Positions 19,987-31,588 are shown, counted from the stretch's first letter. The stretch: 64,000 nt of DNA from Candidatus Tisiphia endosymbiont of Sialis lutaria (GCF_964026535.1 NZ_OZ032153.1:620001-684000); one strand, 5' to 3'. Made by a program: numbers and translations. Notes: generated from the sequence alone by a model not told the origin.

Positions 19987-21006
19987 TTATTCTTTTTTTA
20001 ACGCTTCTATTTCCTTAATAGTTAGTTTTGTATATTTAACTATTTTTTCTATTGGCTCATTATCAGCTAACATTTCTTTCGCCATGGCTATAGTACTTTC
20101 TTTAATACCTTCAGCTTTTCCTCTAGCTTCCCCTCTAGCTTCACCTATAGCTTCACCTATAGCTTCACCTATAGCTTTTCCTTTAGCTTCACCTATAGCT
20201 TCACCTATAGCTTCACCTATAGCTTTTCCTTTAGCTTCAGCATCTTCAATTTGTTGCTGTTCTACCGCTAAATTATCAAAATAGGCTTTTGTTCTTTCCT
20301 CATAGGTGTTAAGCTCCGCTTCTGACCAGCTTGCTTGATCTACTGCCTCAAAGGCTCTTCTAATAATTTTATCCTTACCTATTAACTGCTCTATTTCGGC
20401 TAATGTTAATGTACTATCTCCTGCATGCTTAAAAAAGTACATCCACTTTTCCTCTGTAGTCTCTAGATTAGAGATAATTTTATTAAATTTCTTGAGTTCT
20501 AAAAAAACAAAGTAAAAATCTTTTAAATCATTGGCGTAGCTTTCTGTATCTAAAAGACGATGCTCTGACTTCCAATGTTTTTTATCGTCAAACATCACAA
20601 AATCTGCTATTGCTAAAAATATCACTCCTTTTAATTTAGCGTATACTGCCAACTTTTTATGGTTTTCATCCTCTTTGAGTATTTGCCTAGAATATGCTTT
20701 AGCTGCATAATATTGGGCTCTTTTCTCAAATCCTGGATGCTTACTTATCTGCATCTCTACGATGAATTGATTACCATGTTGATCTTTACATAACACATCA
20801 ACTATAGACTTTCTGTAAATAGCAATATCAGGGTCTTGGATAGTTGGTAAAAACGTCACCTCAATTATTTTTTCACTTCCTTTACATTTGAGAATATCAT
20901 TTAAAAAATGAACAAGTATATCCTTGTTCTTTTCAGTACCAAAAATTTGGCGAAAACAAAAATCATTTTTAGGGTCAAGAAATTTTGATAAAAACATATA
21001 ATACAA
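19987..21006 (-). CDS. Rpn/PDDEXK family transposase-like nuclease with tetrapeptide repeats
   Basis: A 339-residue protein starting MYYMFLSKFLDPKNDFCFRQIFG, a hallmark N-terminus of the PD-(D/E)XK transposase-like family amplified in Rickettsiaceae. The nuclease core is visible as DIAIYRKSIVDVLCKDQHGNQFIVEMQISKHP (D...ExQ). A run of GEAI/GKAI/GEAR tetrads (about residues 257-300) follows, then a C-terminal helix. A different subfamily from the gene at 4424. It lies downstream of fdxA with no sign of operon linkage. Confidence 0.87.
   Translation of the reverse strand: MYYMFLSKFLDPKNDFCFRQIFGTEKNKDILVHFLNDILKCKGSEKIIEVTFLPTIQDPDIAIYRKSIVDVLCKDQHGNQFIVEMQISKHPGFEKRAQYYAAKAYSRQILKEDENHKKLAVYAKLKGVIFLAIADFVMFDDKKHWKSEHRLLDTESYANDLKDFYFVFLELKKFNKIISNLETTEEKWMYFFKHAGDSTLTLAEIEQLIGKDKIIRRAFEAVDQASWSEAELNTYEERTKAYFDNLAVEQQQIEDAEAKGKAIGEAIGEAIGEAKGKAIGEAIGEAIGEARGEARGKAEGIKESTIAMAKEMLADNEPIEKIVKYTKLTIKEIEALKKE
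20112..20240 (-). repeat. 12-bp tandem repeat inside the Rpn-like gene
   Basis: Tandem units of the type GCTTCACCTATA (12 bp, with variants CTTTTCCTTTAG and CTTCCCCTCTAG), read as four-residue units GEAI, GKAI, GEAR on the minus strand. Any slippage would keep the frame. Confidence 0.9.
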
Positions 21007-21073
21007 CCTCTTAATTCTATATTGATAACTAATACTATTTTATCATCTTCTCCACTAAAAATCTTGCAATAAA

Positions 21074-21394
21074 TTAAACTTCACCCATATATTTTTCGAA
21101 TTTATTTTTCTCGTTTTGATATTTATCTGCATCCGGTAGGGCTGGTTTCTTAACCGTAATATTTGACCATTTACTGGAAAAAAACTTAGCTCTCTCTATC
21201 CAGTCAATCAGCTGTTCTGATTCTGGCTTAATAGCTTTAACCGGACACTCACTCTCACATACTCCACAATCAATACATTCGTCGGGATTAATTACCAACA
21301 TTAACTCCCCTTCATAAAAGCAATCGACAGGGCATACTTCTACGCAATCAGTATATTTACATTTTACGCACTCATCGGTAACAACATAAGTCAT
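21074..21394 (-). CDS. fdxA: 7Fe-type ferredoxin FdxA
   Basis: A 106-residue ferredoxin of the FdxA type: an N-terminal [18 protein letters not shown] cluster region and a second [16 protein letters not shown], with the usual FdxA C-terminal extension ([19 protein letters not shown]). Electron carrier. The start overlaps the stop of ccmC by 4 bases, so the two are translated together. Confidence 0.94.
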   Translation of the reverse strand: MTYVVTDECVKCKYTDCVEVCPVDCFYEGELMLVINPDECIDCGVCESECPVKAIKPESEQLIDWIERAKFFSSKWSNITVKKPALPDADKYQNEKNKFEKYMGEV

Positions 21395-22092
21395 AAATTG
21401 TCATACTCCTTGAATTTAGCAATTAACATGCAAGATCTCAAACCCAATACTAATAGAAAATATAGTATAGCACTTATAAACATTAGCACTAAGGGTAATA
21501 ACATAGAATTATCAATAGTCGGACTACCTAGCCTTAAAACGCTTGCTGGCTGATGTAAACTATACCAAATATTTACTGAAAATTTTACTATGGGAACATT
21601 GATAAAGCCAATTAAAGCAATCACCGAGGCTGGTTTTTCAGTACGGCTTATCCTATCACCACTATTCACCACCACGATATAGCTTAAATATAGTAAGAAT
21701 AATACGAACATTGAGGTAAGTCTAGCATCCCAAACCCACCAAGTTCCCCAAATAGGCTTTCCCCATAATGCCCCTGTTACTATACTAATCATACAGAAAA
21801 CTGCTCCAATAGGAGCACCTGCTACTGCCATTAAGAAGGACATTTTAGTTTTCCACACTAGGTTAGACAAACTACAAATAGCTATAAATGTATAAATACC
21901 TAGTGCCATCCAAGAAGCTGGTACATGAACATACATAATCCTAACCATATCACCTTGTTGGTAATCTGGTGGCGATACTATCAAAGCTTGGTATAACCCC
22001 AACCCCATTACTACTAACATTGCAACTAGCAATAATGGTAACATGGTTCGTACTAGCTTACTAAAAAAATAAGGATTTAATAATTTAAACAT
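21391..22092 (-). CDS. ccmC: Haem exporter / cytochrome c maturation protein CcmC
   Basis: A six-helix membrane protein with the tryptophan-rich [13 protein letters not shown] signature that binds haem for delivery to CcmE. An open frame reaches 22134, but ATG at 22092 ([10 protein letters not shown]) is preferred because AGGA lies five bases upstream. That start gives about 233 residues, close to the family norm. Placed next to fdxA. Confidence 0.92.
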   Translation of the reverse strand: MFKLLNPYFFSKLVRTMLPLLLVAMLVVMGLGLYQALIVSPPDYQQGDMVRIMYVHVPASWMALGIYTFIAICSLSNLVWKTKMSFLMAVAGAPIGAVFCMISIVTGALWGKPIWGTWWVWDARLTSMFVLFLLYLSYIVVVNSGDRISRTEKPASVIALIGFINVPIVKFSVNIWYSLHQPASVLRLGSPTIDNSMLLPLVLMFISAILYFLLVLGLRSCMLIAKFKEYDNL

Positions 22093-22156
22093 AAACATCC
22101 TAATTATGATTTTGTAGGGTATCATAGGACACAAGTGCCATTGCGAGAAGTCACTT

Positions 22157-22264
22157 TATAGTCAATTGAGGAGAAGTTGGTGACGTCGTCACTCGTCGCT
22201 CGCCTATTACTTATAGGCGTCGCTCCATCGCTCCTGCTACCCAATCCTCCTGAATTGACTATAG
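22157..22264. repeat. Palindromic element type A, intergenic, with an inverted type C fragment beside it
   Basis: A full type A element between ccmC and rsmA. Just after it, about 22296..22326 (ATGACATGTAAATGCCATGCG...) is the reverse complement of part of repeat type C found at 26.5 kb and 39.2 kb. Confidence 0.85.
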
Positions 22265-22394
22265 TGGTAACAAAACAATGGCAAGATATAATATATGACA
22301 TGTAAATGCCATGCGTAAGATGAGTTATTCATTAACTTTTACTTTCGTTCTCTTTATCTTGAAAATGTGATATAAGGTCTATTGTCACTAACCT

Positions 22395-23231
22395 TTACTC
22401 TAAACATAATTTTGCTAAAGATAAATAATCTTGTGGTGATAAATTTTCAGATCGACAAAAATTATCTATTTTTAATTTTGCTAACAAATCTTCTATACAC
22501 GAGGTTAGTGTCTTTAAAGATGATTTAATCATTTTACGTCGCTTGCCAAAGGCTAGTCTAGTTATTAACTCAACTTTTTCAATTAGTTCAGCTGTTAATG
22601 CATTATTGTTATAAGGTACGAGTTTAACTATAGCCGAGTGGACTTTTGGTGCCGGATAGAAAGCTTGCGGATTAACATCAAAGCATTTTTCAACAGAACA
22701 AAGTAACTGACATATTACTGATAATCTTCCGTAGGATTTTGTTCCAACTTTACCACATATTCGGTCTACAACCTCCTTTTGCAGCATTAAAGTCATGCTA
22801 CTTATTAATGGTAATTTTTTTAACCATTTTATGACTAACTCTGTGCCTATTTGGTAAGGTAAATTTGAAATAATAGTTATTTTATCATGAGTTAAGCTTG
22901 ATAGATCAAATTTAGTAGCATCCGAATGAACAATGTGCAAATTAGGGAACAGTTCTCTTATTTCCATAAGTAAAGGTATACATCTAACGTCAGTTTCAAT
23001 AACAGTTAAAGATTTAGGGTTGCAGGCAAGAATAGCTCTAGTGAGTCCGGCTGTACCAGGACCAATTTCTAAGACCAAATCATTTTCTTGCAACCCACTA
23101 ACTCGAACTATTTTATCACATAGGCTACTATCAAAAATGAAATTTTGACCATATTTCTTAATAGGAGCAATACCATGTTTGCTAGCATGCTTTGCAATTG
23201 AAGGTAAGGCATTTAAATTATTTAAGATCAC
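22395..23231 (-). CDS. rsmA: 16S rRNA dimethyladenosine transferase RsmA (KsgA)
   Basis: Methylates A1518 and A1519 of 16S rRNA. A 278-residue Rossmann methyltransferase with [10 protein letters not shown], the SAM motif [12 protein letters not shown] and the catalytic NLPY in [13 protein letters not shown]. The C-terminal helical domain [12 protein letters not shown] is present. Overlaps the surA-like gene by 4 bases. The order lptD-surA-rsmA (with pdxA missing) is the reduced form of a common proteobacterial operon. Confidence 0.95.
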   Translation of the reverse strand: MILNNLNALPSIAKHASKHGIAPIKKYGQNFIFDSSLCDKIVRVSGLQENDLVLEIGPGTAGLTRAILACNPKSLTVIETDVRCIPLLMEIRELFPNLHIVHSDATKFDLSSLTHDKITIISNLPYQIGTELVIKWLKKLPLISSMTLMLQKEVVDRICGKVGTKSYGRLSVICQLLCSVEKCFDVNPQAFYPAPKVHSAIVKLVPYNNNALTAELIEKVELITRLAFGKRRKMIKSSLKTLTSCIEDLLAKLKIDNFCRSENLSPQDYLSLAKLCLE

Positions 23232-24130
23232 AAAGGTAGCATTATTTTGATATATGCTTTCTTACGCATATCTTCAAAGTATTTTTGTGCTTTTTGTGAC
23301 ATTTTCTTATTAGCTAGCAGATTTACTACGTAATTATTTTCATCACTAGTAACATTAATCATCTTTTTGTCGCACATTAAGATTAATTTAAATCCGTCTT
23401 GCATCTCAAAAACATTACTTCTTTCTCCCATATTTAAATCTTTGAGAATTGTTTGTAGTGTAAAATCTAGAGTACTTAGATTCTGATTAATTACCTCTAA
23501 TGTAGAAAAATCTTTATATAAAGATTCTTTGACATCAGAACAATTTTTAAGACGTTTTTGTAAATCACACATCTTATGCAAAGTTTTATCATCTTTATCT
23601 TGTGAAGTAAAAATCTGTGCTGATACTTCCGCATCTTTTGAATTTGTCGCTAATATTATATCATTAACTTCTTTTGCACTAATAGCAACTGATCTTGAAA
23701 TACTAGATAAAATGTTCATTTTGATAATTTCGGCACCTATCTGGGATTTAAAATTATTAATATCTACAGATTTACTCTTCAAGAACTTTATTAAATGCCC
23801 TTTTGGCATTTTATTACGTTGCTCGATGGTTTCTATAGACTCATTTATCTCACTATCAGAACTTTTTTTACCGTTTACAGATTGATAAAGTAATACATCA
23901 TCAATCATGCTGTTAATTGCCATCTTATCAAGTTGCTTATTTGTTTGAGAATCAGGATTAGGAATATTGTTAAGTGCCATGATCATGTGTTTTCTAGCTA
24001 GAAATTCATGTAAGGTAATTGGCTCATTATTAACTAATGCAACTATATTGGATAACTCTGCTTTTGCTATAGTTATGTTAAAAATGATGGCAACTAAACA
24101 AAATAACTTTTTCATATTTAACTTCTTCAT
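23228..24130 (-). CDS. surA: SurA-like periplasmic chaperone, apparently without a clear parvulin domain
   Basis: A 300-residue protein with an N-terminal signal peptide ([17 protein letters not shown]) and a SurA-N pattern: [20 protein letters not shown]. coli SurA is about 430 residues with two PPIase domains; this one is much shorter and I see no good PPIase motif in the second half. It may work as a chaperone only. Position between lptD and rsmA supports SurA. The start could also be the second Met (MKKLF). Confidence 0.8.
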   Translation of the reverse strand: MKKLNMKKLFCLVAIIFNITIAKAELSNIVALVNNEPITLHEFLARKHMIMALNNIPNPDSQTNKQLDKMAINSMIDDVLLYQSVNGKKSSDSEINESIETIEQRNKMPKGHLIKFLKSKSVDINNFKSQIGAEIIKMNILSSISRSVAISAKEVNDIILATNSKDAEVSAQIFTSQDKDDKTLHKMCDLQKRLKNCSDVKESLYKDFSTLEVINQNLSTLDFTLQTILKDLNMGERSNVFEMQDGFKLILMCDKKMINVTSDENNYVVNLLANKKMSQKAQKYFEDMRKKAYIKIMLPL

Positions 24131-24140
24131 AATTTTAGGC

Positions 24141-26282
24141 TCACATATTTAATATTTTTAGACCTACAGAAATAGTAGGGACGGCAAAAGTCTTTTTTAT
24201 CCCCCTGCTATTATCTCCCATATAATTGTCTGAAAGTTTTCCTGCTATTTTAACACACTCATTCAAGTATGTCACCTGGATACTCTTAGAAAGAATATAT
24301 ATTTTATTTTTTGCCCAGTCTACCCTCATATCATAGGCAACTGACCAATTTTCTGCTAATTGATAAGTGAAGTTATAGTAAAGTTGTCTTACTTTATTAT
24401 CAATTAATTCATTGGTAGAATAATATTTCTGTATATTAGAAATTTGTGCTAATCCAACAGTTAACTGAATTGCCTTAGAGTTAAGGGTGCCACCTAATTC
24501 ATCTCTAATTGGCTGAAAATTCTTGCTTTTTCTAAATCTATAGAACAGCTCTATTGTATCAGAAAAATTACTAGAAATTCTGCCAACATTTTCAACATTA
24601 TCAATAGATTTGTTATTAATAAGATTATTACTATAGGTCTGTCCTAGGAATAAACTAGAATAATTTTGCTCTGAAAGTATAGAAGAATTAATACCATAAC
24701 TTAATCTATTGCCAAATTCATGATAATCTATACCACTATAGCGATTCGAACTGAATATATTATTTTCTGATAGTTCATATTTTGACGGATCGATAAAAGA
24801 AAATTTCTTATTAGAATTATTTTTACGTCCAATAGTTGCTGATATAATTGGTTCAACAAATAGACTAGCTTTATCAAAGATTGAGCCAGCTAATGGATAG
24901 TGCCAAGTAGTTTGAATTTCTGGTATATTTCTAGCAAGAACCTTGTTAGCCCTAGAATTATTTGGATATAGGTGATTAATAAAATATACATCTGATCTAT
25001 TCCGTAAGGTAACATTAAATAAATGACCAGATGAAGTTAGGAAATTGTTATCTACTGCCAATTGCAATGCAGCTTGCCCTAGTTCTCTACCACTTCTTTC
25101 TTTATAGATTAGTGCATTATTCTCAATAACTATGCTAGTAGTTTCATCGTCATTTAAAGGTATGACATTCTTGGTTCTAACCTTAGGAAAAATTAATGGA
25201 CTGGTGCTACTAGAATCATTTGTTCCCAATCCTTCAAAATACATCCCTTCCGTTAATAAGTAATTGTAATTATTGACATGTTCTAAATATAACTTGGAAG
25301 TCAAATATGGAGTATAATTATTATAATAATTTTTTAAGTAAGCTTTATCAGAAGTACGTTGCAACCTAAATCCATATCGATAATCGTTTTTGGTGAAATC
25401 ACCATTGCTTAATATATAATATGAATTTACCTTAGTGTTTTTTATCGTTATCGCACCATTCTTTAAGGAGTAGGGTACTTTGCCATAATTAGCCTCTAAA
25501 GATATATAATCGCTTTTGTTTGGTTTGTAACGAGCTTCTAGTTCAAAAATTGTATATTTTTCCCAAAAAATCCTAGGGGTTAGAGTAAAATCTAGATTAG
25601 GTTTAGCTCTATAATATAATGGTATCCTTAAAGAGCTATCCTGTATTCCAGGCATCAATATTCCTGATTTTGCAGGAGCCTTAGGTGTTGGATGAGAAAA
25701 ATAGGGTGTATAGAAGATTGGAATACCATATACCTCAAAAAATAGATGCTTATAAACCATTATGTTCTTATTGAGATCTACTTCAGTATTTTTGGCAGAA
25801 ATTTGCCAAATAGGTTTTTGGTTACATAGTATTTTACATGGAGTAAAGGTACTATTATGCAAACGAAAAACATCTTTATTGACTCTTTCCGCTAATTTTG
25901 ACACTAAGAGATTATTATCACCAAGATATAAAATAAAATCTGAAATTATCCCCGCCTTTAGCTTATCTTTTAATACGACAAATTCTCCCAAAATAACTCT
26001 ATTTTGTTGATCTGTAATTTTAACATCATCCTCAGCCCAGAGTGTATCTTGTTCTATATCGTAAATCAAAGAATTGGCTGTTAAAAAATAACTATCTAAT
26101 ATAATTTGAACATTACCTTTAGCATAAATAAATTGTTCCTTTTGGTTATATTCGATATAATCTGTTGACAAAAAGCTAAACTGTTTATTTATTCCTTGCT
26201 GTTTAGCTTGTGCCGAACTACCAATTGGTAATAAAATAATAATTTTAATAGTAATAATCAATAAATTGCAGAAAATTCGCAT
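24141..26282 (-). CDS. lptD: LPS-assembly outer-membrane protein LptD
   Basis: A 713-residue protein with a signal peptide, an OstA-type beta-jellyroll at about residues 35-140 (YIEYNQKEQFIYAKGNVQI...LTANSLIYDIEQDTLWAEDDVKI) and a C-terminal beta-barrel domain (GIPIFYTPYFSHPTP...SGILMPG is typical of LptD). It inserts LPS in the outer membrane. The envelope repertoire of the window (LptD, an LptF/G permease, Wzm/Wzt, WecA) shows LPS is made. Confidence 0.93.
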   Translation of the reverse strand: MRIFCNLLIITIKIIILLPIGSSAQAKQQGINKQFSFLSTDYIEYNQKEQFIYAKGNVQIILDSYFLTANSLIYDIEQDTLWAEDDVKITDQQNRVILGEFVVLKDKLKAGIISDFILYLGDNNLLVSKLAERVNKDVFRLHNSTFTPCKILCNQKPIWQISAKNTEVDLNKNIMVYKHLFFEVYGIPIFYTPYFSHPTPKAPAKSGILMPGIQDSSLRIPLYYRAKPNLDFTLTPRIFWEKYTIFELEARYKPNKSDYISLEANYGKVPYSLKNGAITIKNTKVNSYYILSNGDFTKNDYRYGFRLQRTSDKAYLKNYYNNYTPYLTSKLYLEHVNNYNYLLTEGMYFEGLGTNDSSSTSPLIFPKVRTKNVIPLNDDETTSIVIENNALIYKERSGRELGQAALQLAVDNNFLTSSGHLFNVTLRNRSDVYFINHLYPNNSRANKVLARNIPEIQTTWHYPLAGSIFDKASLFVEPIISATIGRKNNSNKKFSFIDPSKYELSENNIFSSNRYSGIDYHEFGNRLSYGINSSILSEQNYSSLFLGQTYSNNLINNKSIDNVENVGRISSNFSDTIELFYRFRKSKNFQPIRDELGGTLNSKAIQLTVGLAQISNIQKYYSTNELIDNKVRQLYYNFTYQLAENWSVAYDMRVDWAKNKIYILSKSIQVTYLNECVKIAGKLSDNYMGDNSRGIKKTFAVPTISVGLKILNM

Positions 26283-26965
26283 TTAGAATAATTTTTGAAG
26301 TAAGATGGTAAATATATCATGTATACATCAAATTTGATATATTTATATAGCTAACCAGATTAGTATTACTCCACTATAGTCAATTGATGAGAAGTTGGTG
26401 ATGTTGTTGCTCATCGCTCCTGCTACCCAATTCTCCTGAATTGACTACACTCTTATCCTTAGATAATTTTAGTATATACTAATTATGATATGCACTAAGT
26501 ATTTTATGAAAAATATTTTTATTATTTTTATTGACTCATCTTACGCATGGCGTTTAAAAGTCATATAAAAAATAGCTTGGCGTCATTGCGAGAAGCTACT
26601 TTAGTAGCGACGAAGCAATCTAATGAATGTGGATTGTTCGACCACTACGTGGTCTCGCAATGACGGAAAAGCTATCTAAAACCCGCTCTACCTTATAACT
26701 TTCAACAGTTGTGGAATCTAAGACCCCTGCTTACGCAGGGGTGACACAAAAATGGACAATTGCTTCGTCGTGTTGTGGTTTCCGCACTTTTCGCAATGAC
26801 ACCTAAGATTTTTTCCTACTATAGTCAATTCAGGGGAATTGGGTAGCAGGAACGATGGAGCGACGCCTATAAGTAATAGGCGAGCGACGAGTGACGACGT
26901 CACCAACTTCCCATCAATTGACTATACTGCTTGCAATCGATAAAGTCTGTGTATATAATAAACTT
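26283..26965. repeat. 683-bp repeat-filled gap between lptD and lgt
   Basis: No gene. In order: a shortened type A element at 26375..26447; repeat type C at about 26470..26631, nearly identical to 39164..39316; a type B hairpin beginning inside it at 26581 and ending 26665; the AAAACCCGC...CAACAGTTGTGG end to about 26713; a type D fragment (CCCCTGCTTACGCAGGGG) near 26722..26743; and a full, inverted type A element at 26820..26926. The lgt promoter must lie in or after this last element. Confidence 0.85.
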
Positions 26966-27760
26966 ATGCTCTTTCCAAATATCAATCCTGTTATTTTTTC
27001 TATCGGATCATTTACCGTTTATTGGTACTCCATGGCTTACGTTTTGGGTATATTAGTTGGGTGGTTCTATGCTTACAACATTATAAAAAAATTCAAACTT
27101 AGTATTACCACGGAAATTTTCGAAAATTTTATTACTTGGGTTACTTTGGGCATCGTAATAGGTGCTAGATTAGGTCACGTGTTACTATATGACCCTATTA
27201 AATATTTTTTTAACCCTATTGCCATTTTCAAAACCTATGAAGGCGGTATGTCCTTTCATGGTGGTATTATTGGTATAGCCCTATCATGCTATTTTTTCTG
27301 CCGCAAATATAAAATTAAATTCTTTTGTTTAGGTGATATAGTAGCTACAGTTGGTCCTATCGGTTTATTTTTAGGTAGAATAGCCAATTTTATTAATGGG
27401 GAATTATATGGCAGAGTGACTACAATGCCATGGGGAATGATTTTTCCAAATAGCGATCTACAACTAAGACATCCCAGTCAACTTTATGAGGCATTTTTTG
27501 AAGGAATTATATTATTCTTAATTCTAGCTTACACCACTTTTAAATATAAAAGTATAAATATCTATAGTTTAAATTCTGCTATATTTCTAATATTTTATTC
27601 GGTATTTCGAATTATTATAGAAATGTTTCGTGAACCAGAAGATTGCTATGCAAGTCTTATTTTTAACAATGTAACTATAGGGCAATTTTTATCACTACCT
27701 ATGCTAATAATGGGGATTTATTTAATAATACGAATTAAATGCCAGTCGACTCCAAAATAA
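26966..27760 (+). CDS. lgt: Prolipoprotein diacylglyceryl transferase
   Basis: Transfers diacylglycerol from phosphatidylglycerol to the lipobox cysteine of prolipoproteins. ATG at 26966 ([14 protein letters not shown]) is chosen; an open frame begins upstream at 26891 but those codons belong to a type A repeat. The family signature [14 protein letters not shown] and the region [13 protein letters not shown] are present, with about seven membrane helices over 264 residues. Overlaps the next gene by 22 bases. Confidence 0.94.
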   Translation: MLFPNINPVIFSIGSFTVYWYSMAYVLGILVGWFYAYNIIKKFKLSITTEIFENFITWVTLGIVIGARLGHVLLYDPIKYFFNPIAIFKTYEGGMSFHGGIIGIALSCYFFCRKYKIKFFCLGDIVATVGPIGLFLGRIANFINGELYGRVTTMPWGMIFPNSDLQLRHPSQLYEAFFEGIILFLILAYTTFKYKSINIYSLNSAIFLIFYSVFRIIIEMFREPEDCYASLIFNNVTIGQFLSLPMLIMGIYLIIRIKCQSTPK

Positions 27761-28818
27761 GAAAACTTATTGAGCAAAATGGTAGTATTAAGCTTGATGA
27801 AATGATGCTCCAAGTAACATCTGTAGCCCCTTCTTCCTATTACCAAAAACAAGATAAGTTGGGTTGCTTAGGAGATTTTACAACAGCTCCAGAAATTTCT
27901 CAGCTTTTTGGTGAAATGATAGCTTTATGGACTATTGACCAATGGTATAAAATGGGTTGCCCACAGAAAACTAATTTAGTCGAATTGGGTCCTGGGCAGG
28001 GAGTGTTAATGCGAGATTTGCTAAATGTTGCTAAATTAGTTCCAGAATTTTACCAATCTCTCTCTATAGAATTAATTGATATTAATCCTCATTTTATCAA
28101 AAAACAAAAAACAAACCTAAAGTTAACAGGTCTGCCTATCAAACACTATACATCCATACAATATATATCTAAAATTCCTTCTATTATAATAGCTAATGAA
28201 TTTTTTGATGCTATGCCAATTAAGCAGTATATTAAAAGCAAAAAGCTTTGGTACGAGCTAACACTTATTATTGACCCAGCTGATGGTAAGATTAAATTCG
28301 ATAAGATAGAGGTTAGTAAGGAGTTACAGCGTTATTTACTGCAAGAACACTCAAACGCACATGATGGAGCAGTAATAGAAGAATCACCTAAATCGTTAGA
28401 AATCGTAAAATTTATCAGTAAGCATATAATGCAATTCAGTGGGACTAGCTTAATTATCGATTATGGTTATGATATAGATCCAATAAAGAGGACGCGTAAC
28501 CAATATAACCCTACTTTACAAGCGATAAAAAATCATAAATATTACCCACTACTTGAAACTTTAGGAGAAGCCGATTTATCAGCACATGTTGACTTTTATG
28601 CCTTAAAGACAGTAAGCAGAAATATAGGAATAAATGTGTATGGATCAATAACTCAACGTGATTTCTTAATTAGCAATGGTATATTATTACGAAGTCAACT
28701 ATTACAAAGTAAATTACCTATTATAGAGGCAAATATCATAGCAAAACAAGTTGATAGACTAATTGCTCCCAATAAAATGGGACTATTGTTTAAAGTATTG
28801 CACCTTGTACAGGAGTAA
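27739..28818 (+). CDS. SAM-dependent methyltransferase of the MidA/NDUFAF7 family
   Basis: A 359-residue protein of the family whose mitochondrial member NDUFAF7 dimethylates an arginine of complex I subunit NDUFS2. Visible hallmarks: [35 protein letters not shown] (SAM motif), [15 protein letters not shown] and LIIDYGYD. As the genome encodes complex I (nuoN here), a complex I assembly role is plausible. Overlaps lgt, so they are probably cotranslated. Confidence 0.9.
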   Translation: MPVDSKIRKLIEQNGSIKLDEMMLQVTSVAPSSYYQKQDKLGCLGDFTTAPEISQLFGEMIALWTIDQWYKMGCPQKTNLVELGPGQGVLMRDLLNVAKLVPEFYQSLSIELIDINPHFIKKQKTNLKLTGLPIKHYTSIQYISKIPSIIIANEFFDAMPIKQYIKSKKLWYELTLIIDPADGKIKFDKIEVSKELQRYLLQEHSNAHDGAVIEESPKSLEIVKFISKHIMQFSGTSLIIDYGYDIDPIKRTRNQYNPTLQAIKNHKYYPLLETLGEADLSAHVDFYALKTVSRNIGINVYGSITQRDFLISNGILLRSQLLQSKLPIIEANIIAKQVDRLIAPNKMGLLFKVLHLVQE

Positions 28819-28825
28819 CAGCAGA

Positions 28826-28873
28826 GAACGCCTATTACTTATAGGCGTCGCTCCATCGCTCCTAGCCCCAAAC
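28826..28873. repeat. Type A element fragment downstream of the MidA-type gene
   Basis: Only the central palindrome and the GTCGCTCCATCGCTCCTAGC part remain. Confidence 0.75.
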
Positions 28874-28949
28874 CGCTACATCAATCATCTCTTCTAATAA
28901 TTTATATTCAAGCATACGCTTCTTCAAATCATTTGCCTATATCCCTATA

Positions 28950-29711
28950 CTAAACCTCAATTGGTCCAGTAGTTAAACCATTAACAAATTGTTGCAAATA
29001 GGGATTATCACTATTTTTTATCTCATCTTTTGTTCCAAACCATAAAATCTTCCCTTGATAAATCATAGCAACCTCTTTAGCTATCATATAAGCACTATTC
29101 ATATCATGGGTTATGGTAATGGTAGTAGCTTTTAGTTCTTCTTGAACTTTAATTATTAATTCATTAATAACATTAGCCATGATAGGATCAAGACCGGTAG
29201 TTGGTTCGTCAAGAAAAAGAATCAAAGGATTACCACAAATAGCCCTAGCTAAAGATACTCTTTTCTGCATCCCCCCAGAAAGTTCAGATGGATAAAGATT
29301 GAGTATCTTACTAGATAAACCTACCGAATTAAGTTTAGATGCCGCTAACTCTTGTTTATTTTTGGGAGATAATTTATACAATTTTTCAGCAAAAAACGTA
29401 ATATTATCTTGAACAGTTAGAGAATCAAATAAAGCTCCACCCTGGAATAGAAAGCCTATAGTTTCCATCATTTTAAATCTATCTTTATTTGAGATATTGA
29501 CAGTCTCTACCCCATCAACAACTATACTACCTTTATCAGGCTGTATTAACCCAACTATCGTCTTAATTAGTACTGATTTACCACTTCCCGAACCGCCAAG
29601 GATTACTATCGAACTATCCTGCTTTATGTCCAAGTCTATACCGTCAAGTACCTTTCGGTTACCGAAAGATTTATATAATGAACGTATTTTTATTTTTGAT
29701 TGGTTATTCAT
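28950..29711 (-). CDS. mlaF: ABC transporter ATPase MlaF
   Basis: A 253-residue ABC ATPase with Walker A GGSGSGKS, signature LSGGMQKR, Walker B LILFLDEPTTGLDP and the H-loop THDM. It pairs with the MlaE permease four bases upstream. In Gram-negatives MlaFE drives phospholipid movement between the two membranes. Confidence 0.92.
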   Translation of the reverse strand: MNNQSKIKIRSLYKSFGNRKVLDGIDLDIKQDSSIVILGGSGSGKSVLIKTIVGLIQPDKGSIVVDGVETVNISNKDRFKMMETIGFLFQGGALFDSLTVQDNITFFAEKLYKLSPKNKQELAASKLNSVGLSSKILNLYPSELSGGMQKRVSLARAICGNPLILFLDEPTTGLDPIMANVINELIIKVQEELKATTITITHDMNSAYMIAKEVAMIYQGKILWFGTKDEIKNSDNPYLQQFVNGLTTGPIEV

Positions 29712-29715
29712 AACT

Positions 29716-30489
29716 TTAAAAAAAACATGCTGTTATTAAGTAATTACTGATTAAAATCAGCACCGAAGAACTTACTACCGCCGAAGTTGTAGCAGTTCCG
29801 ACTCCTTTTGCTCCTGTTCCAGAGCAATATCCGCTATAGCAACTTATTATTGAAATAATAAAACCAAAAGCCGCTGCTTTTACCAAACCAGAAATAACAT
29901 CTATTGATTGTAAAAACTTAAAGCTATTTACCATATAACTAGAGCTATTAAAATTAAGCTTATAAACACTTACCAAATAGCCACCCATTACTCCTAATAC
30001 ATCACCGATTAATACTAAACATGGTAAGGTAATAACAGCAGCTAGCACCCTTGGCAAAACTAAATATTTTATTGGATCAGTTGACAAAGTATAAAGAGCA
30101 TCTATTTGTTCCGTCACTCTCATTGTAGCTATTTCAGCGGCAATTGATGCACCAACCCTACCAGCCACCATGAGACCTGCAAGAACTGGTCCAAGTTCTC
30201 TAGTTATTGACAGAATTACCACCGTAGCTATTGAACTTTCAGCCGAGAAACGAGAGAAACCTGTATAACTTTGTAATGCCAGTACAGCCCCAGAAAAAAA
30301 GGTAGTCATCGCAACAACTGGTAGGGAGTAAAAGCCTATAGATAACAACTGCTTGAATAGTAAGTTGCCATATAAGGGACGCCTAAAAATACTAGTAACT
30401 ACCGCTATAGTAAATAGAGAAAAAGCTCCTATAGTTTTTGCGAAAGCAATAGTATGTTTGCCGAATAAATTAACTATCTTAATAATCAT
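29716..30489 (-). CDS. mlaE: Phospholipid-transport ABC permease MlaE
   Basis: A permease of the MlaE (DUF140) family: [55 protein letters not shown] and the Gly-rich last helices. ATG at 30489 ([10 protein letters not shown]) is preferred; it overlaps the alr stop by 11 bases. An in-frame start at 30543 would add 18 residues lying inside alr. Forms a transporter with mlaF. Confidence 0.92.
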   Translation of the reverse strand: MIIKIVNLFGKHTIAFAKTIGAFSLFTIAVVTSIFRRPLYGNLLFKQLLSIGFYSLPVVAMTTFFSGAVLALQSYTGFSRFSAESSIATVVILSITRELGPVLAGLMVAGRVGASIAAEIATMRVTEQIDALYTLSTDPIKYLVLPRVLAAVITLPCLVLIGDVLGVMGGYLVSVYKLNFNSSSYMVNSFKFLQSIDVISGLVKAAAFGFIISIISCYSGYCSGTGAKGVGTATTSAVVSSSVLILISNYLITACFF

Positions 30490-31579
30490 TTTTATATACT
30501 CTCTTATATCTGTCACCGAGCATGGTAAGAATTTCATAACCAATGGTGTTTATTACACTAGCTATTTTATCTGGGGTACAATAATCCCCTATAATCTCCA
30601 CTTGTTGCCCTAAAAATATTTCATTTGGTGGTAGTTCAGTAACATCAATGGTAATTAAGTCCATCGATACTCCACCAACTACAGGAGCTAAGTAGGAACC
30701 AATACAAACTTCTCCACAATTGCTAAAAGCTCTAGAATAACCATCAGCATAACCAAGAGGCAAGGTAGCAATCAATCTATTACGCTTTGTTTTAAAAGTC
30801 ATATTATAACCAATATAACTTTCTGGCGGTAATTCTTGTAATTGTATTATCGGAGCAGTCAGCCTAATTGGGTTATGCATCGGATTTTTCGAGGAAATTC
30901 CCAAAGGATTAAGCCCATATAATGCCGCACCAGGACGTATTAAGTCAAAATGATATTCTTGTCCTAGAAATATACTACTAGAATTAGCTAAGCTAGCTTT
31001 AGCTGTTGGTAAATAGTTTAGATAATATCTAAATTTTGTTAATTGTTGTAAATTATAAGGATTATCCGCTATTTCAGAGGCAGATAAATGACTTATAACA
31101 TATTGTAATTCAAGACCAGATAATAGGCTAGGGTTATCTATGATACGTTGCATCTCTATGTCAGCCATTCCCAAACGATGCATACCAGTATCAACATGGA
31201 TTGTACAACGTAATACTTGTTGTTTTTTAGCAGCAAACTTTTGCCATATGGCAATTTGTTGCAAACTATTAAGTACCGGAATTAAGTTACTATTACCAAA
31301 TTCCTCAACATCATTGTAAAATACACCATGAAACACAAAAATATTAGGTTTCGCTCCTAACGCTTTACGTAATTCCACCCCCTCATTAACTGAGTTTACA
31401 AAAAAATTCTGACAATTCTCCATCTGTAATGCTGGTGCGATAATATCGGCTCCAAGTCCATAGCTGTTAGCCTTTACCACAGCAGCAATTTTTGAATTTT
31501 TGCAAATTTCAGAAATAATACGATAATTAGTACGAATTTTTGCTAAATCTATTTCAAGAGTACAACGAGCATTGTGCAT
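30479..31579 (-). CDS. alr: Alanine racemase
   Basis: PLP enzyme making D-alanine for peptidoglycan. PLP lysine motif [12 protein letters not shown] near residue 35, the substrate-binding VDTGMHRLG, and the second active-site tyrosine region [11 protein letters not shown]. 366 residues, normal. It belongs to the prs-alr-mlaE-mlaF run (9-base gap to prs, 11-base overlap with mlaE). Confidence 0.95.
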   Translation of the reverse strand: MHNARCTLEIDLAKIRTNYRIISEICKNSKIAAVVKANSYGLGADIIAPALQMENCQNFFVNSVNEGVELRKALGAKPNIFVFHGVFYNDVEEFGNSNLIPVLNSLQQIAIWQKFAAKKQQVLRCTIHVDTGMHRLGMADIEMQRIIDNPSLLSGLELQYVISHLSASEIADNPYNLQQLTKFRYYLNYLPTAKASLANSSSIFLGQEYHFDLIRPGAALYGLNPLGISSKNPMHNPIRLTAPIIQLQELPPESYIGYNMTFKTKRNRLIATLPLGYADGYSRAFSNCGEVCIGSYLAPVVGGVSMDLITIDVTELPPNEIFLGQQVEIIGDYCTPDKIASVINTIGYEILTMLGDRYKRVYKNDY

Positions 31580-31588
31580 AATAAAATC

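Noticed and set aside
23228-24130. Two-domain PPIase SurA
   Set aside because: Only the N-terminal chaperone part is supported; no parvulin motif is visible in the remaining 150 residues.
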